From JBAPRR01 sp049281195 (GTDB taxonomy: Bacteria > Actinomycetota > Acidimicrobiia > Acidimicrobiales > CAVXTF01): a stretch of DNA of 59,584 nt. How positions within the stretch are numbered: position 1 is the stretch's first letter; each line of letters begins with the position of its first letter. The translations under genes were made by a program, and so were the position numbers. Location: NCBI GenBank assembly GCA_049281195.1, contig JBAPRR010000250.1:1-59584 (forward strand), in the 5' to 3' direction. The notes beneath the pieces were generated by a model that was not told where the DNA came from, did no database searches, and worked only from the letters and a program-made list of their open reading frames with translations. Of this stretch, positions 34,745 through 44,203 are shown in pieces.

Positions 34745-35050
34745 TCACTCCCCATTGTGCGACCAATCGATCTCCACTGTTTTCGCCACACCGGGATGAT
34801 CGCGCAGCCACTTGGCGGCGAACGGGCAGAGCGGAACCAGTACAAGATTCTCCGCCCGAGCCCTGTCCTCAGCGGCACGGACCAGGCTTCCGCCCAGACC
34901 TCTTCCCCCAAGTTCCTCCGGCACCTCTGTATGGATCAGGATCAGCCGGTTGGCCCGCCTGCGGTAGATCAGCTCCGCCCGATGCCCCTCGATAGTGGTC
35001 TCGAACCGGCCTTCATCCTCGTTGTCGATGATCTCAGGCGATTCGGTCAC
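34745..35050 (-). CDS. small GNAT N-acetyltransferase (YjdJ-type)
   Basis: 101 aa from a GTG at 35050 whose first bases overlap the SCO6745-like stop (GTGA). It has LILIHTEVPEELGGRGLGGS with LVRAAEDRARAENL and the ending CPFAAKWLRDHP, a signature of the short YjdJ/At1g77540-like GNATs. The acceptor is unknown, possibly a small amine or a protein N terminus. Its TGA is four bases from the S15 ATG. Confidence 0.85.
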   Translation of the reverse strand: MTESPEIIDNEDEGRFETTIEGHRAELIYRRRANRLILIHTEVPEELGGRGLGGSLVRAAEDRARAENLVLVPLCPFAAKWLRDHPGVAKTVEIDWSHNGE

Positions 35051-35925
35051 TTTGAGGGAAGGCCCATCGGGTTGGCCCCGGGAATGACACCTGAGGATGC
35101 GATTTTCGAAGTGATCGGGCCCATCAACTGTGCCAGCCGTCGGGTCCTTTTGGCACCGATCCCATCCCACGGCTCGCGTGCGAGACGGTCGGTGGAATCT
35201 TCGATCGCGCCGCGCAACTCCTTGCCGGAATCGGTCAGGGTGTCATCCGGACCGAGAATCCCCCTGTCCCGCAAACGATCAGATGCTGCAGCCCACTCCT
35301 CGTCGGTCCACCCGCGGTTCTGTTGCAACACGGCTCGACTCACTGCTCCAGTAGCGGCGAACGATACGTGCGCCTGGCATCCGTCGAACTCTGCGTCCAC
35401 CAACATGGCGACGTGCCCGTCGCCGCGGTGTTCACGCAGACACGTAGCGGCTTGCCAGAGCCGGAGGTGGGGACCGTCGGGAGTCGCCAGATCGGCGTTT
35501 GCGGCGAACATCGGCCTGCCGGCTAGACCCGTCTGAGCCACCGCGTCTTCAGCAATTTCTGCAGCCTCCTGCACCTCGGAGGAGAATCGTTGGTCACCGA
35601 GGATGCGGGTGAGCGCATGGTCCATCCCGAGGAGCCTCCCTTTCAATATCTCGTCGATCGAAGCCGCGAAGGTCCACGCATCGGGTATCGCCCGGTTCAC
35701 CATTACGGGAGCGAAGTTGTGGAACGTAGCGGTGACCAGATTGGGGCCCACCTCTCCGAGCAGAGCTGCGCGTCCTGCGAAATAGCCCATCCAGAATCCC
35801 TTGAGTCCGACGCGCTTGAACGCGTCGATACTTTCCGGGGCGAAATACGTGATGGCGTGGTACGGCTCCAACAGATGCCACATGGTGCGGGGTACGGCGG
35901 CATCACCCATCTCTCCCAACTCCAT
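35047..35925 (-). CDS. SCO6745-family protein
   Basis: 292 aa if it starts at the ATG 35925; an ATG at 35910 with GGGAG close upstream would give 287. It opens AAVPRTMWHLLEPYHAITYF and has GLKGFWMGYFAGRAALLGEV, NGDGHVAML-like (HRGDGHVAML), NRGWTDEEWAAASDRL and DRLAREPWDGIG. This matches a conserved actinobacterial family typified by Streptomyces coelicolor SCO6745, helical and possibly winged-helix at the C terminus. Function unknown. First gene of the SCO6745-like/GNAT/S15 operon, divergent from the GH5 lipoprotein across 57 bases. Confidence 0.78.
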   Translation of the reverse strand: MELGEMGDAAVPRTMWHLLEPYHAITYFAPESIDAFKRVGLKGFWMGYFAGRAALLGEVGPNLVTATFHNFAPVMVNRAIPDAWTFAASIDEILKGRLLGMDHALTRILGDQRFSSEVQEAAEIAEDAVAQTGLAGRPMFAANADLATPDGPHLRLWQAATCLREHRGDGHVAMLVDAEFDGCQAHVSFAATGAVSRAVLQQNRGWTDEEWAAASDRLRDRGILGPDDTLTDSGKELRGAIEDSTDRLAREPWDGIGAKRTRRLAQLMGPITSKIASSGVIPGANPMGLPSK

Positions 35926-35982
35926 CACGTGTTCGATCGCAACGAGCCGGATCGTAGACGGTCTGCGCGAGGATGAGCTCGT

Positions 35983-37527
35983 ATGACAAGGAAAGCGATC
36001 CTCCTGGCGGTGGTCTGCGTGCTGTTGGCAAGTTGCTCTACTCCGAAATCGCATCCGGGCGCCCAGACCACCGCAAAACCGGTCCTTTCCCCCACTCGTT
36101 CGTCGAATCCCGAAGTGGGAAAGGTGGCCACCTCGTACGTCGGACACTTTGGACGGTGGATGACCGAATCTGATGGTCAGGTGGTGATCCTTCACGGATT
36201 GAACATGGTTTACAAGCGCCCCCCGTACGAGCCGGCTTCGGCAGGATTCGGGACTGCCGCGGCCCAAACGCTCGAGGCCGACGGATTCGACGTGGTCCGG
36301 GTGGGCGTGATCTATTCCGCTCTCGAGCCGAAGCCGGGTATCTTCTCGTCGTCCTACATCAACTCGATAGCGGCTACCGTGGACACCCTCGGATCTCACG
36401 GGGTCTATTCGCTCCTGGATTTCCATCAGGACCAGATGAGCACTGCGTTCGGCGGCGAGGGGTTCCCGGCCTGGTCGGTGGAGACCAACGGCCTGGCCGA
36501 GCGCCGATACATCTTCCCTCTCGGCTACACGCAGAGCCCGGCGGTTCAGACGGCCTTCGACAACTTTTGGTCGAACCGCCCAGGGCCCGGAGGCATTGGT
36601 CTCCAGCTGTTCTTCGCCGGAGCGTGGAAATACGCCGCCCAGCGATTCGCGACCAACAAATGGGTCGTGGGCTACGACCTTTTCAACGAGCCGTGGCCGG
36701 CTCACGCCACAACCGCGGAACTCGGGGACTTCTACTCCCGCGTCATAGCGGGGATCCGTCAGGTCGACACACAACACCTGATCTTCTACGAGCCGTATGT
36801 GACGTTCGACTTCGGGACGCCGACCGCACTCGGTGATTTCGCCGACCCTGGGCTCGGGATGTCGTTCCACGATTACTGCTTGTCGAACGCGGCGACCGAT
36901 CCACTCGGATGTGCGAAGTCGGAAGAGCAGGTGATCACGAACGCTCTCGCAAGATCGACTGCCACAGGAAACACGCTCATACTCAGCGAGTTCGGCGCCA
37001 CCTCGAACCTCACCGACCTGTCGCGGGTCGTAACCGATGCGGACACCGACCTGATCAGTTGGATCGAATGGTCCTATTGCGGCTGCGGAGATCCGACAGG
37101 AACGATCCCACCTTCAATAGAAGGACTGGCCTCGGATCCCGGCGTTGCAGGGACCGGCAGCAACGTTGATCAGGCAAAGTTGGCTGTTTTGGCGGAGCCT
37201 TACCCGAGGCTCGTTTCGGGGACTCCTACTTCCTATTCGTTCGATCAGTCAGACCGCGTGATGACCCTGTCTTATTCGACGGTTTCGCCGGGAGGCAAAC
37301 CGTTCGGAGCAGGTGCCTGCACGGCGATAGTGGTCCCGCCCTCGCAATACCCTGGCGGGTACACCTCCACCGTCTTCGGGGCACAGGTGACTTCGTCTGC
37401 CGATGCCGGGATGATGACCCTGTCCCAAACGAGCGCGGCATCCACGACGGTAAGGGTGGAAATTCGGCCCTCCACTGGTAGATCTACGACCACGCCCGCC
37501 CTCGGCCCGCTCAGCTCCTGCAGCTGA
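35983..37527 (+). CDS. GH5 endoglycoceramidase-like lipoprotein
   Basis: 514 aa. Lipobox LASC (Cys 18) and a Ser/Thr/Pro-rich linker to about residue 50. The GH5 barrel starts VVILHGLNMVYKRPPYEP; the acid/base is Glu 236 in YDLFNEPWP and the nucleophile Glu 336 in LILSEFG, with FHDY between them. LLDFHQDQMS is a strong pointer to endoglycoceramidases. A C-terminal beta-sandwich from about 410 follows. It would cut the glycan from glycosphingolipids or a related glycolipid outside the cell. The family call is good; the true substrate could differ. Confidence 0.88.
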   Translation: MTRKAILLAVVCVLLASCSTPKSHPGAQTTAKPVLSPTRSSNPEVGKVATSYVGHFGRWMTESDGQVVILHGLNMVYKRPPYEPASAGFGTAAAQTLEADGFDVVRVGVIYSALEPKPGIFSSSYINSIAATVDTLGSHGVYSLLDFHQDQMSTAFGGEGFPAWSVETNGLAERRYIFPLGYTQSPAVQTAFDNFWSNRPGPGGIGLQLFFAGAWKYAAQRFATNKWVVGYDLFNEPWPAHATTAELGDFYSRVIAGIRQVDTQHLIFYEPYVTFDFGTPTALGDFADPGLGMSFHDYCLSNAATDPLGCAKSEEQVITNALARSTATGNTLILSEFGATSNLTDLSRVVTDADTDLISWIEWSYCGCGDPTGTIPPSIEGLASDPGVAGTGSNVDQAKLAVLAEPYPRLVSGTPTSYSFDQSDRVMTLSYSTVSPGGKPFGAGACTAIVVPPSQYPGGYTSTVFGAQVTSSADAGMMTLSQTSAASTTVRVEIRPSTGRSTTTPALGPLSSCS

Positions 37528-37605
37528 GGCACCGGAGCCCACGCCTGATGCACGGACGATCCATTCATGTATGCAACCGTGGAGGTGGCCTGACAAGATC
37601 GCGAT

Positions 37606-38016
37606 ATGAACGGACCGGCAGATTCGGCGTTCGACCTCTCCGAGACGTTCGTGCATCTCGGACTCGGTTCAAGCGCCGTTCCGGTGCCCGACTTTGAGTG
37701 GACGCCGGAGTTCCTGGAACGGTATTCGAAGCAATTCGCCTCCGACAGAGACGAGGGCCGACTCGTCATGATCGGAGCCAGCAACAACACCTGGACGTAT
37801 TGGGAACGCCATCCTGCCGGCGAGGAGCTGGTCGTCGTTCTTTCAGGAGAATTGGTGCTCTTCCAGGAAATCGACGGCTCGACGCGTTCTGTGCCGATGA
37901 AATCTGGGGAAGCGATGGTCAATCCACGCGGTGTCTGGCACACCGTGGACGTCCGTAAGCCCGGCCGGTGCCTATTCGTGACTCCCGGGCGAGGCACCGA
38001 GCACCGTCCGAGATGA
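37606..38016 (+). CDS. cupin-domain protein
   Basis: 136 aa, a single cupin barrel with ERHPAGEELVVVLSGELVLF (metal motif 1) and SGEAMVNPRGVWHTVDV (motif 2, with a His). Metal ligands appear reduced but are partly present. The gene is translationally coupled by an ATGA overlap to the BtuF-like gene, so the two probably serve one pathway. Whether it is an enzyme or a sensor is unclear. Confidence 0.82.
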   Translation: MNGPADSAFDLSETFVHLGLGSSAVPVPDFEWTPEFLERYSKQFASDRDEGRLVMIGASNNTWTYWERHPAGEELVVVLSGELVLFQEIDGSTRSVPMKSGEAMVNPRGVWHTVDVRKPGRCLFVTPGRGTEHRPR

Positions 38017-38912
38017 GACGTATGCGAATCCTCTCCCTTCTCCCGTCTGCTACCGAGATCGTCTACGCGCTCGAGCTTCAAGACGACCTGATCGGCGTCA
38101 CGCACGAATGCGACTGGCCTCCCGCGGCGCAGTCGAAGCGCCATGTTTCGGTTTCGAACCTCGAACCGCAGAGCGAGCCCGCGGAGGTCGACCGACAGGT
38201 CAGCGCGAGCGTCGACGGTGGCGACCCCATCTACAGGCTCGACGTCGACGCGGTCCGCGAGCTGCAACCCGATCTGGTCCTCTCACAAGACCTGTGCCAG
38301 GTGTGCGCGGTTCCCTCGGGTCACGTCAACGAAGCGTTAGACCGTCTCGGTTGTTCCGCGCAGGTGCTGTCACTCGATCCGAACTCTCTCGACGAAGTGA
38401 TCGAGTGCATCATCACGGTCGGCGCGGCAACGGGTGCGGAGGAAAAAGCCGGTCGTCTCGTTCACAACCTCAACGAACGACTCCATGCGGTGGTCGACGC
38501 CGTCCGTTCCGCTGACCGTCCACGCACCTTCGGCCTCGAGTGGTCGGACCCGCCTTTCAATGCCGGTCACTGGGTGCCCCACATGATCGACACGGCCGGC
38601 GGCGAGTGCGTCCTCGGCAATCCGGGCACCCGTTCGGAGCGGGTGACGTGGGAGCAGATCGAAGACGCGTCCCCTGAGGTCGTGGTGTTCATGCCCTGCG
38701 GTTACCACCTGGATGCCGCCGTCGGAGAGGGTCGCCCGCTCGTTGATCATCCGTCACTTGCCGGCATCGGCCGATTTTTCGCGGTCGACGCAACCGCCTA
38801 CTTTTCGCGGCCCGGTCCACGACTCGTCGACGGCGTCGAGATCCTTGCTTCGCTGCTCCACCCCGGAATGGTCCCCGAGGCTCCGAGTGGCACGGCTTTC
38901 AGGCTGAAATAG
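38013..38912 (+). CDS. BtuF-like cobalamin-binding protein, cytosolic
   Basis: 299 aa from the ATG at 38013, which overlaps the cupin stop. It matches periplasmic binding protein class III proteins (RILSLLPSATEIVYALELQD, THECDWP, LVLSQDLCQVCAV and VVVFMPCGY). No signal peptide is present and the residues before ILSLLPSA are few and basic, so it is cytosolic. Actinobacteria have such orphan BtuF-like proteins with no transporter. The cofactor or metallo-ligand is not known. Confidence 0.85.
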   Translation: MRRMRILSLLPSATEIVYALELQDDLIGVTHECDWPPAAQSKRHVSVSNLEPQSEPAEVDRQVSASVDGGDPIYRLDVDAVRELQPDLVLSQDLCQVCAVPSGHVNEALDRLGCSAQVLSLDPNSLDEVIECIITVGAATGAEEKAGRLVHNLNERLHAVVDAVRSADRPRTFGLEWSDPPFNAGHWVPHMIDTAGGECVLGNPGTRSERVTWEQIEDASPEVVVFMPCGYHLDAAVGEGRPLVDHPSLAGIGRFFAVDATAYFSRPGPRLVDGVEILASLLHPGMVPEAPSGTAFRLK

Positions 38913-38972
38913 CCCAAAGATCCTCAGTTTTGCCGATGCCGACAGAATGCTTCGGCATAAGACTCCTGCTCG

Positions 38973-41027
38973 ATGAGAAAAGCAGCCAGATCTCTCAAGA
39001 ACGCGGCAACCCCACATCGCCGCTCGAGCAAAAGGCGTAGCGCCGCGGTAGGGACGTCTCTCTGTTCTGCGCTGATCTTCGGCGGCCTCGCTTCGGTCAC
39101 AACAGCATCAGCCGCAACAACGGCCACCAGCGGTCGAGTGGCCATCGCGGGGACGCTTCCGAGCTGGGCAACGACGAAGAAAGGGGTCGAAGCGCCCGCC
39201 GTGACCAAAGGGGTCGTCGACGCCGACATCTACCTAGCCGGTCGCGACAACGCCGACCTCACCTCGTTCGCCACAGCGGTTTCCACTCCGGGCAACCCCG
39301 ACTACCACCAATACCTGACGACCGCTCAGTTGAAGTCGCGCTTCGGTCCTACGCACGCGCAGGTCTCCGAAATCGAAAACTGGGTGAAGCAGGCGGGAAT
39401 GAAGGTCACTTCGGTGAACGACGAGATCGGCGGTTATGTAGCCGCCTCCGGGTCGGTCGCAGAAGCTAGCCGCGCGTTCGGCGTCACGTTCGGGATGTTC
39501 AAGTTCTCCAATGGAAAGACTTACCGCGCCCCCGCGCGGTCGGCCAGCGCCCCGGCCAATGTTGCATCCGCAGTGTTGACGATCGGTGGACTGGACACTG
39601 CACCTCACCTGATGCGCCCGCAAGAGAAGCTCCCCCCTCCCGGGAAGAACTACTGGATCGCGCGACCCTGTGCGACCTATTACGGCCAGAAGACAGCTGG
39701 CAACGAACCGAGTGCGTACGGGACGAAACAGCCGTGGAACGTGTGCGGCTATACCCAGGCTCAGATCCGCTCCGCCTACGGAGTGACCGCGTCGGGCATG
39801 ACCGGTAAAGGCCAGACGGTTGCCATAGTCGACGCGTACGCATCACCGACCATGCCCGGAGATGCGAACGAATTCTCCAAGGTGATCGGAGATGAACCCT
39901 TCAAGCCGGGACAGTACAAGCAATACAAGGTCAGCCCTTACGACCACTTCAAGGCTTGCGGCCCGAAGGGCTGGTACGGCGAAGAAACCCTCGACATTGA
40001 AGCGGTTCACGGCCAGGCGCCGGATGCCAACGTGCATTTCGTGGCCGCGGCGAGTTGTGAGGACTCGGACCTCTCCAACGCCCTCGCATACATCGTCAAC
40101 AACCACCTTGCGAGCATCGTCAGCGATTCGTGGGGCGAGCCGCAGGACGACGCCACCATCACGTCGGTATACGACCTGATCTTCAGGGCTGGTGCCGCGG
40201 AAGGAATCGGCTTCTTCTTCTCATCGGGTGACAACGGTTACGAGTCACCCACTGAGGATTCGGATTCGAACACGATCCAGGTCGACTATCCACCGGCCGA
40301 TCCGTGGGTAACGGGAGTGGGCGGTACGAGCCTGGCCATCGGCCAGACGGGCAATTACGAGTTCGAGACCTCGTGGGGGACGCTGCTCGATCCCCTCTCC
40401 AGCAACGGCAAGTCGTGGAAAGACCCGCTCCCGGGGAAGTACCCCAAGTACTACGACGGCTCGAGTGGCGGGGGGGTAAGCAGCATCTACACCCAGCCGT
40501 TCTACCAGCGCGGCGTCGTTCCGGCCTCGTTGTCACATGCTCTTGCGAACGGAACGACAAGTACCAAGGCGATGCGCGTAGTGCCGGACGTTTCGGCACT
40601 CGCGGACCCGTCCACGGGAATGCTCGTCGGTGAGACGCTGCTGCAGCCGAACGGAATGACTTACGCGTTCAGCCTGAGCCGCATCGGAGGGACCTCGGTA
40701 GCGTGCCCGACCTTCGCAGGTATCGAAGCCGATGCGCAGCAAGCGGCCGGGTACCCACTCGGGTTCGCGAACCCGGTGATCTACCTGCGCAACGGTTCGT
40801 CCGCCTTCCACGACGTGACGGATCACCCCCGGGGCCCCGGATACCTGGCCGAGGTGCGGAACAACTACACGAACGCGAACCTGAAGCAGGGTCCGCTCGT
40901 CACGTATCTCCGGACACTCGGGATCGATGGTGAAGGGGCGGCGGCGCTCCCAGCGGTCAAGGGTTACGACGACGCCACAGGGGTCGGTTCACCCGACAAG
41001 TACATCCAATCTTTTATGTCGAGCTAG
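38973..41027 (+). CDS. S53-family acid protease (sedolisin/kumamolisin-like)
   Basis: 684 aa with a Sec signal peptide to about residue 48, a long activation propeptide (DYHQYLTTAQLKSRFGPT, then GYVAASGSVAEASRAFGVTF) and a catalytic domain from about 255. The S53 triad fits: Glu 337 and Asp 341 in GEETLDIEAVHG, and Ser 575 in GGTSVACPTFAG; the oxyanion Asp is likely in the SWGEPQDD segment. A calcium site near the C terminus is expected (GYDDATGVGSPD). These enzymes work at low pH, which suggests acidic surroundings. The start lacks an obvious ribosome binding site. Confidence 0.93.
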   Translation: MRKAARSLKNAATPHRRSSKRRSAAVGTSLCSALIFGGLASVTTASAATTATSGRVAIAGTLPSWATTKKGVEAPAVTKGVVDADIYLAGRDNADLTSFATAVSTPGNPDYHQYLTTAQLKSRFGPTHAQVSEIENWVKQAGMKVTSVNDEIGGYVAASGSVAEASRAFGVTFGMFKFSNGKTYRAPARSASAPANVASAVLTIGGLDTAPHLMRPQEKLPPPGKNYWIARPCATYYGQKTAGNEPSAYGTKQPWNVCGYTQAQIRSAYGVTASGMTGKGQTVAIVDAYASPTMPGDANEFSKVIGDEPFKPGQYKQYKVSPYDHFKACGPKGWYGEETLDIEAVHGQAPDANVHFVAAASCEDSDLSNALAYIVNNHLASIVSDSWGEPQDDATITSVYDLIFRAGAAEGIGFFFSSGDNGYESPTEDSDSNTIQVDYPPADPWVTGVGGTSLAIGQTGNYEFETSWGTLLDPLSSNGKSWKDPLPGKYPKYYDGSSGGGVSSIYTQPFYQRGVVPASLSHALANGTTSTKAMRVVPDVSALADPSTGMLVGETLLQPNGMTYAFSLSRIGGTSVACPTFAGIEADAQQAAGYPLGFANPVIYLRNGSSAFHDVTDHPRGPGYLAEVRNNYTNANLKQGPLVTYLRTLGIDGEGAAALPAVKGYDDATGVGSPDKYIQSFMSS

Positions 41028-41057
41028 GGGTGCCGACCAGCGGCTGACCCGCCGTGC

Positions 41058-41912
41058 TCACGTACCGAGAATCGCCGGGGCGAGCTCGCGGAACTCGGCG
41101 AGGGGGAAGGCGTCCCCGCTATCGGCAAGCACCTGAATGCAGACGTGGTCTGCGCCTGCTTCGTAGTACTCCTTCACTTTTCGTGCCACGGTTGGCGCGT
41201 CTCCCCAACAGACCACGGCGTCAACAAGCCGATCACTGCCTCCGTCCGACAGCTCGTCATCGTCGAAACCCAGAGTGCGGATGTTCTGCGCGTAGTTCGT
41301 CAAACCCAGGTATCCGGCGGTGAAGCGCCTGGCGATCTGTCGGGCTTTTTTGGGATCGGCCTCCAGGACCACTGTGACCTCGGGGGCGAGAAGCGGACCA
41401 GTTCCGAGGATCTGACGTGCGCGCTCAGTGTGTGACGCTGGAACGAAATACGGGTGTGCTCCGAGCGATCGCGCAGACGACATCCGAAGCATACGATCAC
41501 CCAGAGCGGCGAGGATCCGGCGCGACCGGCCGGCCGCAGGTCCTTGCGAGTCGAGCGCGTCGAGATACCGGACGACCTTGGAATACGGCTTGGAGTAGTC
41601 CTCGACCAGGGGGGCATGGCTGGCACCGATCCCGAGGAGGAACCTTCCGGGGTATCGCTCGTCGAGACCGTCGACCGCTGCACCTACGTCGACCGGATCG
41701 GAGGCCCACACGCTTACGATCCCGCTCGCAACCACCACTTTGTCGGTGGAGCGAAGAAGCTTCTCGAAGTGCTCGGACAGGCCGGGGCCGAAACCTCCGG
41801 ACGACCAAAGCGTCGTATAGCCGAAGGACTCGAGCTCCGCGGCGACGTCAACTGACGCATCTGAGGCCTTCCACGAGCCGCTCCACCACACCCCGAGCTT
41901 TCCCAGTTCCAT
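41058..41912 (-). CDS. F420-dependent LLM-class oxidoreductase (TIGR03620-like)
   Basis: 284 aa starting MELGKLGVWWSGSWK. TLWSSGGFGPGL, GIVSVWASDPVDV and GRFLLGIGASHAPLVEDY are typical of the TIGR03620 F420 family. The enzyme would move hydride between F420 and a small molecule. Last gene of the membrane protein/PPOX/LLM operon, 15 bases after the PPOX gene. Confidence 0.88.
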   Translation of the reverse strand: MELGKLGVWWSGSWKASDASVDVAAELESFGYTTLWSSGGFGPGLSEHFEKLLRSTDKVVVASGIVSVWASDPVDVGAAVDGLDERYPGRFLLGIGASHAPLVEDYSKPYSKVVRYLDALDSQGPAAGRSRRILAALGDRMLRMSSARSLGAHPYFVPASHTERARQILGTGPLLAPEVTVVLEADPKKARQIARRFTAGYLGLTNYAQNIRTLGFDDDELSDGGSDRLVDAVVCWGDAPTVARKVKEYYEAGADHVCIQVLADSGDAFPLAEFRELAPAILGT

Positions 41913-41927
41913 AGACGGTGACAGTAG

Positions 41928-42923
41928 CTACTTCAGATGGATCTTCGGCACCCCCTGGCCACGGCGGGCGCATTCGGATTTGACCCTTGTCCGAAGCGAC
42001 TTGCCGGCCGAAAGAAAGGCCGTCGCCCGTGCCAAGAAGTTCCCCGGAAGGCTCCAGTCCGCGAGAGCCCGGTCCACCACGAAGCGGGGCCCGGGACCTG
42101 TGGCTTCGAATCTGCCGATGAAGGTGTGGTTCTCCTGTCCGGTGAAACGGACGGGATGACCGTGAAGGGTCAGGGAAGCTGGACCCGTTGAGAGCACCGG
42201 CGCGCCTGAACCGATCGCGAGCGACACCGCGTCGCCCTGGAGTGCCTTTGCTTCGACCGGGATGCTGACAGGGAATCCATCGGGATCGACGGTGGTGAGA
42301 TCACACAGCGGCAGCGTCAAGGCGCGTTGCGCCAGTGGCCGCCATTGGTCAGGGGCACCGCGCCACGCCGGTGGCACCGGGCCTTTTGGGGCCGGGTCGG
42401 AAACCGGGATCTGGAGGGACGCCGGAGCCGACCACTCGACGGGTTCGACCGACAATGACCGGTCTGGCCACCAACGTATGCGCACGGGCGTCGTCTCCAC
42501 CCATATGCGCACGAAATAGAAGGTCATCCGTCGCAATAAGAACTTGGGTTGATGTGCCATGGCGTCTGGAAGCTTGATGAACGACTCGCCGGTGTAGCGG
42601 TCGGTGTTCGCCTGAAGGTCGGCATCTCGAACCGCGGCGTAACCCTGCACAAGCGCGACCGGCGAGTCGGGCTTTTCGAGACCAAACGGATCCGCAAACA
42701 ACAGACTCACTTTTGGGTTGTTCCTGGCCCGTTCGGCCTTTGCCGGGTACGTGACACCCGTCGAAAGATCGAGCGTCCCTTTGGGTCCGATGTAGGGAGT
42801 GACAGGTGCGGAGATCGGGACTCCGGACCTGGTGAGAGTGGTGTACTCCGCCGCCACAGTCTGTGCGAAGAGATCCTCGAGTACGGAAGGCCACTTTTCC
42901 GGTTTTTCGCTCGGTTCAGGCAT
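41928..42923 (-). CDS. pyridoxamine-5'-phosphate-oxidase-like flavin/F420 protein, two split barrels
   Basis: 331 aa from the ATG at 42923; a TTG at 42932 that overlaps the upstream stop would add three residues. The N-terminal half has YTTLTRSGVPISAPVTPYIG, TGVTYPAKAERARNNPKVSL and LFADPFG, the split beta-barrel of PPOX-type FMN/F420 proteins, and a second such barrel follows (PLCDLTTVDPDGFPVSIPVE). Function could be reduction or cofactor binding. In an operon with an F420 LLM enzyme, which suggests shared cofactor use. Confidence 0.8.
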   Translation of the reverse strand: MPEPSEKPEKWPSVLEDLFAQTVAAEYTTLTRSGVPISAPVTPYIGPKGTLDLSTGVTYPAKAERARNNPKVSLLFADPFGLEKPDSPVALVQGYAAVRDADLQANTDRYTGESFIKLPDAMAHQPKFLLRRMTFYFVRIWVETTPVRIRWWPDRSLSVEPVEWSAPASLQIPVSDPAPKGPVPPAWRGAPDQWRPLAQRALTLPLCDLTTVDPDGFPVSIPVEAKALQGDAVSLAIGSGAPVLSTGPASLTLHGHPVRFTGQENHTFIGRFEATGPGPRFVVDRALADWSLPGNFLARATAFLSAGKSLRTRVKSECARRGQGVPKIHLK

Positions 42924-42928
42924 GGTGG

Positions 42929-44143
42929 TCAAAAGTAGAGGCCGCGATGGATGAAAGTCACGACCCAGGCGATGGACACCAGGGCTACCGGTAGTTTCAG
43001 GCTCCTGCGTGAGCCCAGGATGAGCACCGAGGACAAGACGTAGAGGTCTTCGAATCCCCTGAAATCCGCTTCGCCACGCCAGATGCCGGGCGCCAGTGAG
43101 ATGGCGACCAGGACGGCGAGCACCCAGGCGACCTTCTCCCAGCGCCTACCTGAGGTCTTTTGGAACGAAGTTGCCGCAAAGACGGCCACCGTCGTAAGAA
43201 CGATCAGCTCGCCGAGCCATATCACCGAGTGCCCGTTCGGAAGTGTGCGGATGAAGTGCGCGATGGCAGGCAGCATCGCGGTGAAGGGCAGCCGGAGGTT
43301 ATCTCCGGTATCGGCATGAATCGGTAGGACCCGGTAGACAGACCAGCCGACTATCTGCCAGGCGACGAATACAACACCGGGGATGAGCCAAGCCAGGTCT
43401 TTGCGGCAAGGCGTTCGTCTGCGCCCCACGATCTCGTAGACGCTGAACAATCCGTAGGCGACGGCGAAGGCGAGGGCGGTCTCGCGGCTGAGGGCTGCCA
43501 GCGCGATCATCGCACCGGCAAGAACGGGTCTTTCCCGACGCAGAGCGATGATGCCCGCGAGCAGAAAGCTGGCAGCCGATATCTCGGTGAGATCCCTTCC
43601 GAGGCTGAACAGGAATCCGAAGTATCCGGCGACCAAAAGCCCATAGACCGCGAGGCGCTTGGAGTCCTTGGCGAGGACCCCGCCCAGGAAGCCGAGAACA
43701 CCGAATCCGATGATGTTGACGATGACGAGCGCGATCGGAACGAAGCTTCTGTGGCCGGCTGCGACGATCCATGTGATCGCGGAATACGCGATCCTCTGAA
43801 CCCGATAGGCGCTGTCGAATGTGATGCCGAATGCGGTGCGGTGAAGGTCGGCGGGATCGAGGGCCAACCGGTAATAGAACTCGCCGTCGTAACCGGTGCC
43901 GGAAACGATGTGCAGACCGGGTGGCGCCAGCTTCGGGTTCACGAACGAGCGGCCCGCGTCGATGAAGCGGGTTATGTCGCCGTGAGCGAAGAACTCCAGT
44001 CTCACGATCACGAAGATCCCCGCGGCGACGATCGAAACCGCTCCGGTGAAAAGCGGGTTGTCCAGCAGATTTCGCAGGACGAGCTGATTCTGGTGCGCCC
44101 CGTCTCCTGACCGGGTGAGGGCACCGGGATGCGGTGTGGTCAT
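42929..44143 (-). CDS. polytopic membrane protein, GT-C-like
   Basis: 404 aa from the ATG at 44143. About ten membrane segments. The first outside loop has DITRFIDAGRSFVNP and SGTGYDGEFYYRLALDP, a pattern found in actinobacterial GT-C-type or GT39-like membrane proteins. A polyprenyl-linked sugar transferase is a fair guess, but no experimentally known family can be named. First gene of the operon with PPOX and LLM genes. The TetR operator lies 89 bases upstream. Confidence 0.75.
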   Translation of the reverse strand: MTTPHPGALTRSGDGAHQNQLVLRNLLDNPLFTGAVSIVAAGIFVIVRLEFFAHGDITRFIDAGRSFVNPKLAPPGLHIVSGTGYDGEFYYRLALDPADLHRTAFGITFDSAYRVQRIAYSAITWIVAAGHRSFVPIALVIVNIIGFGVLGFLGGVLAKDSKRLAVYGLLVAGYFGFLFSLGRDLTEISAASFLLAGIIALRRERPVLAGAMIALAALSRETALAFAVAYGLFSVYEIVGRRRTPCRKDLAWLIPGVVFVAWQIVGWSVYRVLPIHADTGDNLRLPFTAMLPAIAHFIRTLPNGHSVIWLGELIVLTTVAVFAATSFQKTSGRRWEKVAWVLAVLVAISLAPGIWRGEADFRGFEDLYVLSSVLILGSRRSLKLPVALVSIAWVVTFIHRGLYF

Positions 44144-44203
44144 GAACTCCGGGTCCGATGAGTTTCCGCTGAGTCTTGCAGAACTGGTCCCCGAGCAGCG
44201 GGT

